A DNA stretch of 38,216 nt. It comes from Flavobacteriaceae bacterium (GTDB taxonomy: Bacteria; Bacteroidota; Bacteroidia; Flavobacteriales; Flavobacteriaceae). Shown here in pieces: positions 1-8,388 of this stretch. Below the pieces are notes generated by a model. The model worked only from the letters and a program-made list of their open reading frames with translations, was not told where the DNA came from and searched no databases. The stretch spans positions 1-38,216 of the forward strand of contig PANU01000086.1 of NCBI GenBank assembly GCA_002707745.1, written 5' to 3'. A program made the position numbers and the translations under genes. How positions within the stretch are numbered: the stretch's first letter is position 1; each line of letters opens with the position of its first letter.

Positions 1-507
1 AGCTTCTAACTTTTTAAGTTTTTCAGAAAGCGCACCTAAATTGTTGAGGTAAAATCCGCTATCGGGATTGTTGCTGTTAGCAATAAGCTTGGCTACCATA
101 TAAATTAAAGAAGAATCATCCCGCTCCAGATACGAGGGTAGTAATGCTAAAAAAGTATAATGGTTTGGGCTACCATAAAATTGCTCAAATGTTTTTAAAA
201 AACTGGTTTCGTAGTAGGTTAAGTCTGCCACCTGGTGCTGGCTTGTTACACTTCCTGTAGTCCCACTGCTGGTAAAGGTTTTTTGTGCCGAAACAGGGGC
301 GGCTATTACGATTTCGGACTTAAAAAATTGAATTGGTAAAAAGGGGATGTCTTTAATTGCTGAAACATCCTTGGGGTTAACATTTAGCAATTGACAAAAT
401 TTTCGATATACGTCCACATACTGATATTGAAAATGAAAAGTTTCCAGAGCAACTTTTTTAAAATCGCTGGGTGAGGTAATAGTGCTAAAATGTGTAGGGG
501 TTTTCAA
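1..507 (-). CDS. LuxE-like acyltransferase / acyl-protein synthetase (C-terminal part outside window)
   Basis: This is the N-terminal half (about 169 residues) of a reverse-strand gene cut by the window start. The translation contains the motif TFTSSGTTGS, a P-loop-like Ser/Thr/Gly signature of the adenylate-forming LuxE/acyl-protein synthetase family, followed by a segment reading YTFLALLPSYLERDDSSLIYM that resembles the same family. In Bacteroidota such proteins usually have about 320-330 residues, so roughly half is missing. No ATG precedes the conserved part. A stop codon lies in frame at 529-531 and the only usual start after it is TTG at 505-507, which I chose. A TATTTTTG box at 530-537 would start transcription about 16 nt upstream of that TTG. 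The family call is from memory of motifs; the substrate is unknown. Confidence 0.68.
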   Translation of the reverse strand, partial: MKTPTHFSTITSPSDFKKVALETFHFQYQYVDVYRKFCQLLNVNPKDVSAIKDIPFLPIQFFKSEIVIAAPVSAQKTFTSSGTTGSVTSQHQVADLTYYETSFLKTFEQFYGSPNHYTFLALLPSYLERDDSSLIYMVAKLIANSNNPDSGFYLNNLGALSEKLKKLEA

Positions 508-529
508 TATGGTGCTGCTTGTTGAACTT

Positions 530-537
530 CAAAAATA
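530..537 (-). promoter_or_regulatory. Candidate -7 box (TATTTTTG) for the LuxE-like gene
   Basis: The reverse strand reads TATTTTTG, a full match to the Bacteroidota -7 consensus TAnnTTTG, about 23 nt upstream of the TTG start at 507. I see no well-spaced -33 TTG. It lies just past the end of the neighbouring secreted-protein gene. Confidence 0.45.
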
Positions 538-554
538 GCACTATAAATTTGAAA

Positions 555-2270
555 TTAATACACAACCAGTTTTTGTGTTTCAACAGTATTGTCCTGTACA
601 ATCTTTAGTAGGTAGAGTCCGCTGGATAATTTTGAAATATCGAGATTGTCTTGGGTAATTACAGTAATAACTTTTTTCCCTGTACAGGTAAAAACAGTTA
701 CTTCCATAGCAGTATTGGTTTCCGAAGTAATAGTGATAGTATTTATATATGCAGGATTTGGATATACAGAAAACTGTTTTTTGGTTGCATTAGTAGCGTT
801 TAAAATAACACCATTTACATCATTAAGATTTCTGGAAGTAAGATAATAGGAACTATTTCGATTTGTAATAATACCTGCAATGTTTACATTTTGAACAGGG
901 ACTTTAAGTCCCAGGTAGTTTGCGTCAAAAAAGAGAGCTCTAAAGGTAAAAATACCGTTGGGATTTATCATTTCGTACACCTGGTCTGCTATCCAGGTGG
1001 TGTTTATAGTATTATCTATAGCTACGCCCTGTACAATTTGTACAAATTCGGCTTCAAAAGCTTCTGGATTGGTATTTAGTTGTGTAATAGAAACCGCTTG
1101 TGGAATATTACTGTTTCCTTGTGATACTGGCGGTCCAGGATCAATTTGGGGTATAAACTGAAGCATTCCGTTAAAGTCACTTAACATGCCGGTGATGCCT
1201 GCAATGCCATCTCCGGTAGTGTAATTACTGGTAATAATTTTGTTGGGGTCATCAATTAAAATGGCTGCTGTGGCGTCTTCAATAAATTTCTGGTTTCTTA
1301 AATTTTGTTGAAAGGTTACAATAGCTTCGCCTGTTAGGGTGTATATTTCACCAAGATTTCCAGTTCGTAACTGAGCAATGGTTGTAACATTTCCCGAAGT
1401 TTCGCAAGCAGGAGCGGTAATGTTGGTGCTTATATGGCACAAGGGACTAGTAATAAGTACAGTAATGGTTGTGTTTTCTTCCACTTCAGTAATACTAATA
1501 GTTCCAGTTGCCTGTGTAGAAGGATTGTCTCCTCCTATAATTCCTGAGCCAATTGTAAGGGATACGGTAAATGTTTCAGTGCCGCCTCCTGCAAACTCTA
1601 TCATCATGGTAGTGGTATCAATGCCTGCTGTATTTGTATCGCAACTGCTGCTGCTGGATGTAATTACAAAGGTGCAAGCTTCACATTCGTTTTCAGCATT
1701 AAGTGTGGTTAGCGCAGTACAATAGGTTCCATCTGGTTGTTTTTGTAAGGATTCCAGTTCGCTATTATTATTAAGATCTTCATTGTATTGTATGGTTTGG
1801 CCTAATGCCAGCAGTAAATCCTCATCGTCTGGTTCTCCTTTAGCGTAGACCAATGCATCTATAAGGTTAAGTGTTGTAGGAGCAGTACCATTTGGAAAAT
1901 CGGCAGGTACTCCAGCGTACAAAGCAATTGCATCTGGTCCATTCTGAATTTTATTACTCGCGCCCAGAGCAATAGTTACGTTTGGAACCGCGTCGTCTCC
2001 AATAATTAAAAAACCATTGGGATTTGTTGTAAATCCGTCAAGGCTTATCACATTGTAGCTTCCATTTGCAGCATGATTGCCGTTAAACAACACTACAATC
2101 AGGCCGTCCAGAGGTGTGTTGGGGGGATTGGTTTTTATTTCAATAAACTCCAGGGTGTCGGTTCCATCCTGGTCTGCGTCCAATTCGTTTATAAAATACT
2201 GTGGGCCTTGTTTAGTCTGGCAAATCCCAAGAGCTACTGATAAGAGCAGTAGGAGCGTAATTTTTTTCAT
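555..2270 (-). CDS. Secreted lamin-tail-domain protein with type IX secretion sorting domain
   Basis: The protein has 571 residues from the chosen ATG, which begins MKKITLLLLLSVALGICQ, a clear signal peptide. The reading frame stays open 75 bp further upstream, but a TATATTTG -7 box at 2299-2306 lies inside that stretch, so the shorter start is preferred. Residues about 25-130 (FINELDADQDGTDTLEFIEI and onward) look like a lamin-tail domain. A Ser/Thr-rich Ig-like stretch follows, then a domain (VTTIAQLRTGNLGEIYTLTG) of the OB-fold/DUF5689 type often seen in secreted flavobacterial proteins. The last about 75 residues, with YPNP near their start and SKLSSGLYLLKI, are a Por type A sorting domain, so export through the T9SS is expected. 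Substrate or ligand is unknown. Confidence 0.85.
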   Translation of the reverse strand: MKKITLLLLLSVALGICQTKQGPQYFINELDADQDGTDTLEFIEIKTNPPNTPLDGLIVVLFNGNHAANGSYNVISLDGFTTNPNGFLIIGDDAVPNVTIALGASNKIQNGPDAIALYAGVPADFPNGTAPTTLNLIDALVYAKGEPDDEDLLLALGQTIQYNEDLNNNSELESLQKQPDGTYCTALTTLNAENECEACTFVITSSSSSCDTNTAGIDTTTMMIEFAGGGTETFTVSLTIGSGIIGGDNPSTQATGTISITEVEENTTITVLITSPLCHISTNITAPACETSGNVTTIAQLRTGNLGEIYTLTGEAIVTFQQNLRNQKFIEDATAAILIDDPNKIITSNYTTGDGIAGITGMLSDFNGMLQFIPQIDPGPPVSQGNSNIPQAVSITQLNTNPEAFEAEFVQIVQGVAIDNTINTTWIADQVYEMINPNGIFTFRALFFDANYLGLKVPVQNVNIAGIITNRNSSYYLTSRNLNDVNGVILNATNATKKQFSVYPNPAYINTITITSETNTAMEVTVFTCTGKKVITVITQDNLDISKLSSGLYLLKIVQDNTVETQKLVVY

Positions 2271-2298
2271 CACGTAAAAAAATTGCGGGGAGTCATTA

Positions 2299-2306
2299 CA
2301 AATATA
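2299..2306 (-). promoter_or_regulatory. -7 promoter box TATATTTG for the lamin-tail gene
   Basis: On the reverse strand the sequence TATATTTG fully matches the Bacteroidota -7 consensus TAnnTTTG, about 30 nt upstream of the ATG at 2270. It argues against the longer open frame that starts at 2345. Confidence 0.55.
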
Positions 2307-2474
2307 AGTAAAAACGATTTTAGAGGATTCTGCTTTTAAGTACAATGTGTTTAAGCAGCTATAAAATCTTTATTTTGGATTATGCTGTGTTACCTAATCG
2401 TTAACAATGTAGGAGGGATTATATGTTAATTGCTAATTGTAGTATCTTTAACTTTTTGATAACAGAAAAGTAAA

Positions 2475-3158
2475 ATGAAGAAGAAAAATATTAAAATACT
2501 ATTAGTAGACGATGAGCCGGATATTCTGGAAATAGTGGGGTATAATCTTACTTCGGAAGGATATCAGGTCCTAACGGCCGAAAATGGCGTAGAAGCTATT
2601 TCTATTGCTAAAAAGGAAAAACCACACTTAATAATTCTGGATGTTATGATGCCGGAAATGGATGGTATTGAAGCTTGCGAAAAATTGCGTGGCATCACAG
2701 ATTTGTCCGAAACTGTTATCACTTTTCTCACAGCAAGAGGAGAAGATTATTCTCAAGTAGCCGGTTTTGATGCGGGTGCAGACGACTATATTACAAAACC
2801 TGTAAAGCCTAAAGTGCTTATTAGCAAGGTAAAAGCGTTGCTGAGACGTTTTAAAGAGTCCTCAGATGAGGATAATAAAGTGAAATTAGGTAATTTAGTC
2901 ATTAATAGAGAAGAGTATAAAGTTGTGCTTGGTAAAGAAGAAATAGTGCTCCCCAGAAAAGAATTTGAATTGCTGGCATTATTGGCTTCCAAACCTGGCA
3001 AAGTGTTTAAAAGGGAAGACATACTGGATAGAGTGTGGGGTAATGAAGTAGTTGTAGGCGGTAGAACGATAGATGTACATATTCGTAAATTGCGTGAAAA
3101 ACTGGGGGATGAAAAATTTAAAACTGTAAAAGGAGTAGGGTATAAATTTGTAGTATAG
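2475..3158 (+). CDS. OmpR/PhoB-family response regulator
   Basis: A 227-residue two-domain response regulator. The receiver domain (residues about 6-122) has the acidic pair D12-D13, the phospho-acceptor D56 in LIILDVMMPEMDG, a Thr in FLTARGED and the conserved Lys in YITKPVKPKVL. The C-terminal winged helix (about 132-227) ends with GRTIDVHIRKLREKLG and VKGVGYKFV, typical of OmpR/PhoB DNA-binding domains. Its stop codon overlaps the GTG of the histidine kinase gene by one base, so the two are translated together. In Bacteroidota this arrangement is usually annotated phoB/phoR-like; the signal sensed cannot be read from sequence. A weak TATCTTTA box at 2443-2450 may be its -7 element. Confidence 0.93.
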   Translation: MKKKNIKILLVDDEPDILEIVGYNLTSEGYQVLTAENGVEAISIAKKEKPHLIILDVMMPEMDGIEACEKLRGITDLSETVITFLTARGEDYSQVAGFDAGADDYITKPVKPKVLISKVKALLRRFKESSDEDNKVKLGNLVINREEYKVVLGKEEIVLPRKEFELLALLASKPGKVFKREDILDRVWGNEVVVGGRTIDVHIRKLREKLGDEKFKTVKGVGYKFVV

Positions 3159-4201
3159 TGGCAAAACCATTTAAGAAAACGTATAAGTTTGCAGCGTATA
3201 CCTCTACGTTTATAACACTGTTTTTAACACTCATAATGGGTGTTTTTTTTTATATGCAGGACACTATTAGTTATTGGTTTTTGTTAGGTTTTGCTGTTGT
3301 TTGTTACCTCTTTTCTTTTTTTATTATTCAGTATAGGGTTCAAAAGTTTATATACAAACGCGTTGTAAAAATTTATGAAGATGTACGCTTGCTGGATGCG
3401 GCAACTTTTTCTCCCAAAAGGGTAACTACAGATATGGAAACGCTCACCAGAGAAGTGGAACGTTTTGCTGAAGACAAAAAGTTAGAAATCGAATCCCTTA
3501 AAGTGCGTGAAAATTACCGAAGAGAATTTCTTGGGAATATCTCCCACGAGCTTAAAACACCATTATTTACAGTCCAGGGCTACATTCTTACGTTACTGGA
3601 AGGTGCCATGAAAGATAAATCGGTTCGTAAAAAATACCTCCAGCGTGCCAATAAGGGGGTAGAACGCCTTATTTATATTATTAAGGATCTGGATATGATT
3701 ACCAAGCTGGAAGTGGGCGATCTTAATTTGTATGAAGAAGAGTTTAATATTATAGAATTAATTCAAAATGTTTTTGACCTGCTGGAGATGAAAGCAGCAA
3801 AAAAAAGAATTTCACTAACCTTTGATGTGGAATATACCGATAGCATTTTTGTGTATGCAGATAGAGAACGCATTCAGCAAGTACTTACAAATCTTATTGT
3901 TAATTCTATAAAATATGGCGTAAAAGATGGTACTACCGAAGTAAGCATTGAAGAATTTGTAAAAAACAAAGTGTTAATTCGTGTCACCGACAATGGTGAG
4001 GGAATTGAAAAAGAACATATTACACGTTTGTTTGAGCGTTTTTTTAGAGTAGACAGAAGCGGCTCCAGAAAAGAAGGAGGCAGCGGATTGGGACTCGCTA
4101 TTGTAAAACATATTGTAGAAGCACACAACGAGAAGATTTATGTAGAGAGCCAGATCGGGATAGGTTCCGAATTTTCATTCACGCTCGAAAAGGCTAAATA
4201 A
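3158..4201 (+). CDS. PhoR-like sensor histidine kinase
   Basis: The protein has 347 residues from a GTG start that overlaps the last base of the regulator's stop codon. Two membrane helices lie at residues about 12-33 and 39-58 with only a few residues between them, so there is almost no extracytoplasmic sensor domain. HisKA carries H130 in FLGNISHELKTPL. The ATPase domain shows the N box (LIVNSIKYG), the G1 box (VTDNGEGI), the F box (LFERFFRVDRS) and the G2 box (GGSGLGLAIVKHIV). It should phosphorylate the regulator encoded just upstream. Its 3' end overlaps the convergent glycosyltransferase gene by 27 bp. The small sensor region suggests it senses within the membrane or through a partner protein. 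Confidence 0.93.
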   Translation: MAKPFKKTYKFAAYTSTFITLFLTLIMGVFFYMQDTISYWFLLGFAVVCYLFSFFIIQYRVQKFIYKRVVKIYEDVRLLDAATFSPKRVTTDMETLTREVERFAEDKKLEIESLKVRENYRREFLGNISHELKTPLFTVQGYILTLLEGAMKDKSVRKKYLQRANKGVERLIYIIKDLDMITKLEVGDLNLYEEEFNIIELIQNVFDLLEMKAAKKRISLTFDVEYTDSIFVYADRERIQQVLTNLIVNSIKYGVKDGTTEVSIEEFVKNKVLIRVTDNGEGIEKEHITRLFERFFRVDRSGSRKEGGSGLGLAIVKHIVEAHNEKIYVESQIGIGSEFSFTLEKAK

Positions 4202-5236
4202 ATCTGAGTAATCCTCCCGTGCCGAAAATTTGCCAAGCCCTTTATACAATGCTACTTTTCGCAGTTTTTTTTCGTTAAATTTCTCTTGTTTACAACTTGG
4301 AACCATTCCTTGTTCTTTTAATTTTTTTGCAAGGTATTTTTGTTCGTATTGTCCGGGTGTAGGTATAAAAAATGCAGGTTTATCCAATACGGCCAAATCC
4401 ATAATGGTAGTGTAACCAGAGCGTGCAACAACTATTTCACTTTGGTTTATAAGCTTTTCAAGCTCTCTGGTTTCAAGAAAGTTAAACACTGTAATGCCTT
4501 GGTTATCTGTTACCGTTTTTTTGTCACGTACCGTTCCCTGTACTAATGCTACTCTTTTTTTTGAGGTTTTAAAAACTTCCATTAGTTTTTTTTCCAACAG
4601 GGAGCGCTGTGGTTCCGGACCGGATAAAATACAAAGCACATCAAACTTTATTGGAAGAATTTTTTTGGACATCCGGCTTAAGGGGCCAATGTATGTTACA
4701 GATACATCTGTTTTGTCTAAATGTCCCAGAATTCCGCTTAAATTTATGGGTCCTGCAAGATCAGGAACCCAGCATTCGGTAAATTTCTTAATAAGCTTTT
4801 GGTGTATTTTACTGCTGAAATAAGAAGTGTTGCCAGATAGTACCCGTAATTGATGGGTAAGAACTACTGAAGGAACTTTCTTGCTAAACACCCCCATGCG
4901 GTTGTCACTAATAATTCCATGAATTTTACCTTCGGCAACTAATTTTTTTACCACTTTTTTTTCGGCGCCCATCGTTTTTATTAGCTGCGGAAGTTTCAGC
5001 AAGAGTTTCCATTTTAAAAACACCCCTTTTTTTGTATATGTAATGTTATAGGATGGTAGTTCTATGTAGGGAAGTTCAGGAAATTCGTTTTTCAGTAATG
5101 CCAATGCAGCGCCATCGCTCGCCAGTAACACCTGGTATCTGTTTTTTATAAGCGAACGAATAATAGGAATACACCGTGTGGCGTGACCCAACCCCCAGTG
5201 TAATGGGGCAACAAGTATGGTTTTTTTAGGTTTCAG
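4175..5236 (-). CDS. MurG-like (GT28-type) glycosyltransferase, probable CTG start
   Basis: This GT-B fold glycosyltransferase resembles MurG/GT28 proteins. The N-terminal loop reads LHWGLGHATRCIPII, the Gly-rich GxGH loop of these enzymes, and the C-terminal half contains VVARSGYTTIMDLAVLDKP and IPTPGQYEQKYLAKKLKEQG, the nucleotide-sugar binding region. The only conventional start, TTG at 5191, lies inside the GLGH loop and would delete the first beta strand. The frame stays open upstream through KPKKTILVAPLHWGLGH, and the only plausible initiator before the in-frame stop is CTG at 5234-5236, giving about 353 residues. I chose that start by homology logic. Acceptor and donor are unknown. The 3' end overlaps the convergent kinase gene by 27 bp. 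Confidence 0.8.
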   Translation of the reverse strand: MKPKKTILVAPLHWGLGHATRCIPIIRSLIKNRYQVLLASDGAALALLKNEFPELPYIELPSYNITYTKKGVFLKWKLLLKLPQLIKTMGAEKKVVKKLVAEGKIHGIISDNRMGVFSKKVPSVVLTHQLRVLSGNTSYFSSKIHQKLIKKFTECWVPDLAGPINLSGILGHLDKTDVSVTYIGPLSRMSKKILPIKFDVLCILSGPEPQRSLLEKKLMEVFKTSKKRVALVQGTVRDKKTVTDNQGITVFNFLETRELEKLINQSEIVVARSGYTTIMDLAVLDKPAFFIPTPGQYEQKYLAKKLKEQGMVPSCKQEKFNEKKLRKVALYKGLGKFSAREDYSDLFSLFERE

Positions 5237-5357
5237 CTGAAATTTTAAGCTACATTAATTTTGTTCAAGGTAAAAAAACAAAAGTAACTAGAATTCCCCC
5301 GAGTTATATTTCCTTAATTTTACCAAATTATAAAGCAAATGACTTAAAAACTTACCT

Positions 5358-6038
5358 GTGGGAAGCAAAAATAAATTAAAACGTTTTAAAGAAAATAAAA
5401 CCTTTGCCAATGTGGTGCAACCCACAAGAGCTGAAGTGACCGATAGCACTTTCAGCTTACAAGGGAACTGGAAAAAAGAGTTTTTCAAAAATGAGAATCC
5501 GCTGGTATTAGAATTAGGCTGCGGAAAGGGTGAGTATTCAGTAAATCTGGCACGCAAATACCCTAATAAGAACTTTTTGGGAATAGATATTAAAGGCGCT
5601 CGATTTTGGAGGGGAGCAAAAACGGCTCTCGAAGAAAAAATGAACAACGTAGGCTTTCTGCGCACCCAGATAGAGTTGGTTACTTTTCTGTTTGCTGAAA
5701 ACGAAGTAGATGAAATATGGATTACCTTCCCGGACCCGCAAATAAAGTATAAGCGTACCAAACATCGTTTAACCAATCAGGAGTTTTTAAAGAAATATAA
5801 CCATATCCTGAAACCTGAAGGTATTGTGCATCTAAAAACCGATAGTGAGTTTATGCATGGCTATACCTTGGGATTATTGCACGGCTTGGATGAGGACATA
5901 GAATATGCGCATCATGATGTGTATGGAAACTCACATTCGCCCGAAGAAGTGGTTTCAATTCAAACATTTTACGAAAGCCAGTATCTTGAAGAAGATAAGA
6001 AGATTACCTACATCCGTTTTAAATTTCGAGGTAAATAA
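5358..6038 (+). CDS. trmB: tRNA (guanine-N7-)-methyltransferase
   Basis: The 226-residue enzyme methylates G46 at N7 in the variable loop of tRNAs, using SAM. The Rossmann motif VLELGCGKGEYSVNLA, the motif NFLGIDIKGARFWRG and WITFPDPQIKYKRTKHRL are diagnostic of TrmB. The start is GTG (GSKNKLKRFKENK follows), preceded by a divergent spacer of about 120 bp shared with the glycosyltransferase. A loose -7 box, TATATTTC, lies at 5305-5312. Length matches other Bacteroidota TrmB proteins. The LysE-family gene follows 30 bp downstream on the same strand. Confidence 0.95.
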   Translation: MGSKNKLKRFKENKTFANVVQPTRAEVTDSTFSLQGNWKKEFFKNENPLVLELGCGKGEYSVNLARKYPNKNFLGIDIKGARFWRGAKTALEEKMNNVGFLRTQIELVTFLFAENEVDEIWITFPDPQIKYKRTKHRLTNQEFLKKYNHILKPEGIVHLKTDSEFMHGYTLGLLHGLDEDIEYAHHDVYGNSHSPEEVVSIQTFYESQYLEEDKKITYIRFKFRGK

Positions 6039-6068
6039 TTGTATATTGACGGAGCAAACTAACCCTGA

Positions 6069-6698
6069 ATGTTGGTATTTTTAAATTTTATTATTGGCTT
6101 TACAGCAGCGCTCATTGGTGTAATTCCGCCCGGTCTGCTCAATATGTACGCGGCCAAGATAAGTGTAGAGGAAGGGAGAAAGCGCGGTTTGGTTTTTTCT
6201 CTTGGGGTGTGCGTTACGGTTATGTTGCAAACCTTTGTAGCACTTATTTTTGCAAGGTTTTTAGATATGCATCCCGAATATGTGGATATGCTTCAAAAAG
6301 TAGGGTTGGGTATCTTTATTTGCCTTACTATTTATTTCTTTTTTATTGCAAAAGACACCCGTAGGGAAATGCCAGAAGGAATGGAAAGACATTCCAAAAC
6401 CAACCGATTTTTCTCTGGAATGTTATTGGCTTTACTTAATTTGTTACCATTGCCCTATTGGTTATATATAAGCATAACATTTGCGGGCTTTGGGTGGTTC
6501 AGTTTTGGACAGGTTGAGCTTATGGCAACTGTTGTGGCATCGGGAATGGGTACTTTTGGCATGCTCGCTATATACGTGTGGTTTTTCAGAAAACAACACA
6601 AACCCGAAAAGAAAGGTGTAAACATGAATTACATCATTGGTTTTATAACGGCGATCATTTCGGCGATTACTTTTTTTAAAATTTTCAACGATTTCTAA
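6069..6698 (+). CDS. LysE-family (amino-acid exporter type) membrane transporter
   Basis: A 209-residue hydrophobic protein with about six predicted membrane helices. The N-terminus, FIIGFTAALIGVIPPGLLNM, matches the LysE/RhtB fold, in which a conserved PPGP-like motif sits in the first helix. The helices are interrupted by a basic loop (RREMPEGMERHSKTNR). Proteins of this fold export amino acids or other small metabolites, but the substrate cannot be predicted. It starts with ATG 30 bp after trmB and ends one base before the ATG of the next gene, so the two are probably co-transcribed. Confidence 0.82.
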   Translation: MLVFLNFIIGFTAALIGVIPPGLLNMYAAKISVEEGRKRGLVFSLGVCVTVMLQTFVALIFARFLDMHPEYVDMLQKVGLGIFICLTIYFFFIAKDTRREMPEGMERHSKTNRFFSGMLLALLNLLPLPYWLYISITFAGFGWFSFGQVELMATVVASGMGTFGMLAIYVWFFRKQHKPEKKGVNMNYIIGFITAIISAITFFKIFNDF

Positions 6699-6699
6699 T

Positions 6700-7047
6700 A
6701 TGGCCGAGGCAGGTTTTTTTGAAAAAGTGTACCGGGTTGCCGTTCAAATACCCTATGGAAGAGTGACCAGCTATGGTGCTATTGCCAAATATTTAGGAGC
6801 TGCAAAAAGTGCCAGAATGGTAGGGTGGGCAATGAATGCTTCTGGCAAGCATCCTAGTATTCCAGCCCACAGAGTAGTAAATCGAAAAGGGCTTCTTACG
6901 GGAAAACACCATTTTAAAGGCACCAATTTAATGCAACAATTACTTGAAAGCGAAGGGGTAGAAGTGCTGGAAAATCAAGTTCAGAATTTTGAAACTCTTT
7001 TTTGGGATCCGATGCTTCATTTGCCTCCTTTTGAAATAGAAGCGTAA
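6700..7047 (+). CDS. Alkyltransferase-like (ATL) DNA-damage recognition protein, MGMT family
   Basis: The 115-residue protein corresponds to the DNA-binding domain of O6-alkylguanine-DNA alkyltransferase (IPYGRVTSYGAIAKYLG, the helix-turn-helix region). The active-site motif PCHRV is replaced by PAHRV at residues 55-59, with Ala56 in place of the alkyl-acceptor Cys. This defines ATL proteins, which bind O6-alkylguanine without removing the alkyl group and hand the lesion to nucleotide excision repair. The ATG begins one base after the stop of the LysE-type gene. The short length and lack of an N-terminal domain fit the ATL group. Confidence 0.92.
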   Translation: MAEAGFFEKVYRVAVQIPYGRVTSYGAIAKYLGAAKSARMVGWAMNASGKHPSIPAHRVVNRKGLLTGKHHFKGTNLMQQLLESEGVEVLENQVQNFETLFWDPMLHLPPFEIEA

Positions 7048-7218
7048 AAAATATTTGCTTCTGGATTTTTTAAAAACTTACAACTATTTAGAAACCTCAA
7101 ATCACATAGGGTAAATAGTATTCCTTGTCAGGTTGCCGAGTGATTTTATGAGGTGCGAATAAAATTGTATCGAAGCACAATTTCAATCCATCTCTTTTCT
7201 ATTCTGAACCTTGCGCCG

Positions 7219-7226
7219 TATATTTG
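7219..7226 (+). promoter_or_regulatory. -7 promoter box TATATTTG upstream of the Mrp gene
   Basis: A full match to TAnnTTTG lies 23 nt upstream of the ATG at 7249. Transcription would start within the longer open frame that begins at 7153, so the shorter start is favoured. No well-placed -33 TTG was seen. Confidence 0.6.
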
Positions 7227-7248
7227 CAACTTAGAATCAATCTTAATA

Positions 7249-8385
7249 ATGAAATATAACAAACAAGACATTTTAAAAGCGTTAGAAAGTATTTCGCTTG
7301 CAGGAGCAGGTGAGAACATGGTAGCGAGTGGTGCTGTTTTAAACGTGATTACTTTTGCCAATGAGGTGATTGTAGATATAAAAATGACGACCCCGGCTAT
7401 GCATATAAAAAAACGCGCAGAGCAGGATATAATTAATACTATTCAGGAAAAAGTTTCCAAAGATGCGCAGGTAAAGGTAAATATTAAAGTGGAGGCGCCG
7501 GTAAAAGGAGATGCCAATTTAATTAAAGGAAAGCCCGTGCCAGGTATCAAAAATATCGTGGCGGTAGCTTCCGGAAAAGGAGGCGTAGGTAAATCTACTG
7601 TTACCGCAAACCTGGCTGTTACTTTGTCCAAAATGGGTTTTAAGGTTGGAGTACTGGATGCCGATATTTACGGACCTTCCATTCCATTAATGTTCGATGT
7701 TTTTAATGAACGTCCGCTTTCTGTAACTGTAGATGGGAAAAGCAAAATGAAACCCGTGGAAAATTACGGAGTAAAAGTTTTGTCTATTGGTTTTTTTACC
7801 AAACCTAATCAGGCCGTGATCTGGAGAGGCCCTATGGCTTCCAAGGCTTTAAACCAGTTAATTTTTGATGCTGCCTGGGGCGAACTGGACTTTATGCTGG
7901 TAGATTTGCCACCGGGAACAGGAGATATTCATTTAAGTATCATGCAATCATTACCAATAACGGGAGCGGTGGTAGTAAGTACACCACAAACTGTTGCTCT
8001 GGCCGATGCCAGAAAAGGGGTGGCTATGTTTCAGCAGGAAAACATACAGGTACCTGTGTTGGGAGTGGTAGAGAACATGTCCTACTTTACACCAGAAGAA
8101 TTGCCAGAAAACAAATATTATATCTTTGGGAAAGGAGGTGCCAGAAACCTGGCCGAAGATCTGGAGATACCATTTTTGGGTGAAATACCCTTGGTGCAGA
8201 GCATACGTGAAGCAGGAGATGTAGGTCGCCCTGCAGCCTTGCAAACTGCATCGCCCATTGAAACAGCATTTGAAGAAATTACCAGAAATGTAGTCTCTGA
8301 AACTGTTAAAAGAAATGATACCCTGCCTCCCACCGAAGCCATTAAAATAACCACTATGGCTGGCTGTAGCGCCGTTAAAAAATAA
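7249..8385 (+). CDS. apbC: Mrp/ApbC-family iron-sulfur cluster carrier ATPase
   Basis: The 378-residue protein has an N-terminal DUF59/MIP18-like domain (residues about 4-95) and a P-loop ATPase domain with the deviant Walker A motif ASGKGGVGKSTV, DADIYGPSIP, and VDLPPGTGDIHLS. These are hallmarks of the Mrp/NBP35/ApbC family that binds and transfers Fe-S clusters to apo-proteins. The start MKYNKQDILKAL was chosen over an upstream frame extension because of the -7 box at 7219-7226 and because the family begins near this point. A NifU-domain gene follows after 3 bp, and ferredoxin reductase and ferredoxin genes follow that, which supports a role in Fe-S protein maturation. Confidence 0.94.
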   Translation: MKYNKQDILKALESISLAGAGENMVASGAVLNVITFANEVIVDIKMTTPAMHIKKRAEQDIINTIQEKVSKDAQVKVNIKVEAPVKGDANLIKGKPVPGIKNIVAVASGKGGVGKSTVTANLAVTLSKMGFKVGVLDADIYGPSIPLMFDVFNERPLSVTVDGKSKMKPVENYGVKVLSIGFFTKPNQAVIWRGPMASKALNQLIFDAAWGELDFMLVDLPPGTGDIHLSIMQSLPITGAVVVSTPQTVALADARKGVAMFQQENIQVPVLGVVENMSYFTPEELPENKYYIFGKGGARNLAEDLEIPFLGEIPLVQSIREAGDVGRPAALQTASPIETAFEEITRNVVSETVKRNDTLPPTEAIKITTMAGCSAVKK

Positions 8386-8388
8386 ACT

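Noticed and set aside
5288-5776. Reverse-strand open frame of 162 codons over trmB
   Set aside because: TrmB on the forward strand has all family motifs; the reverse frame is an antisense shadow.
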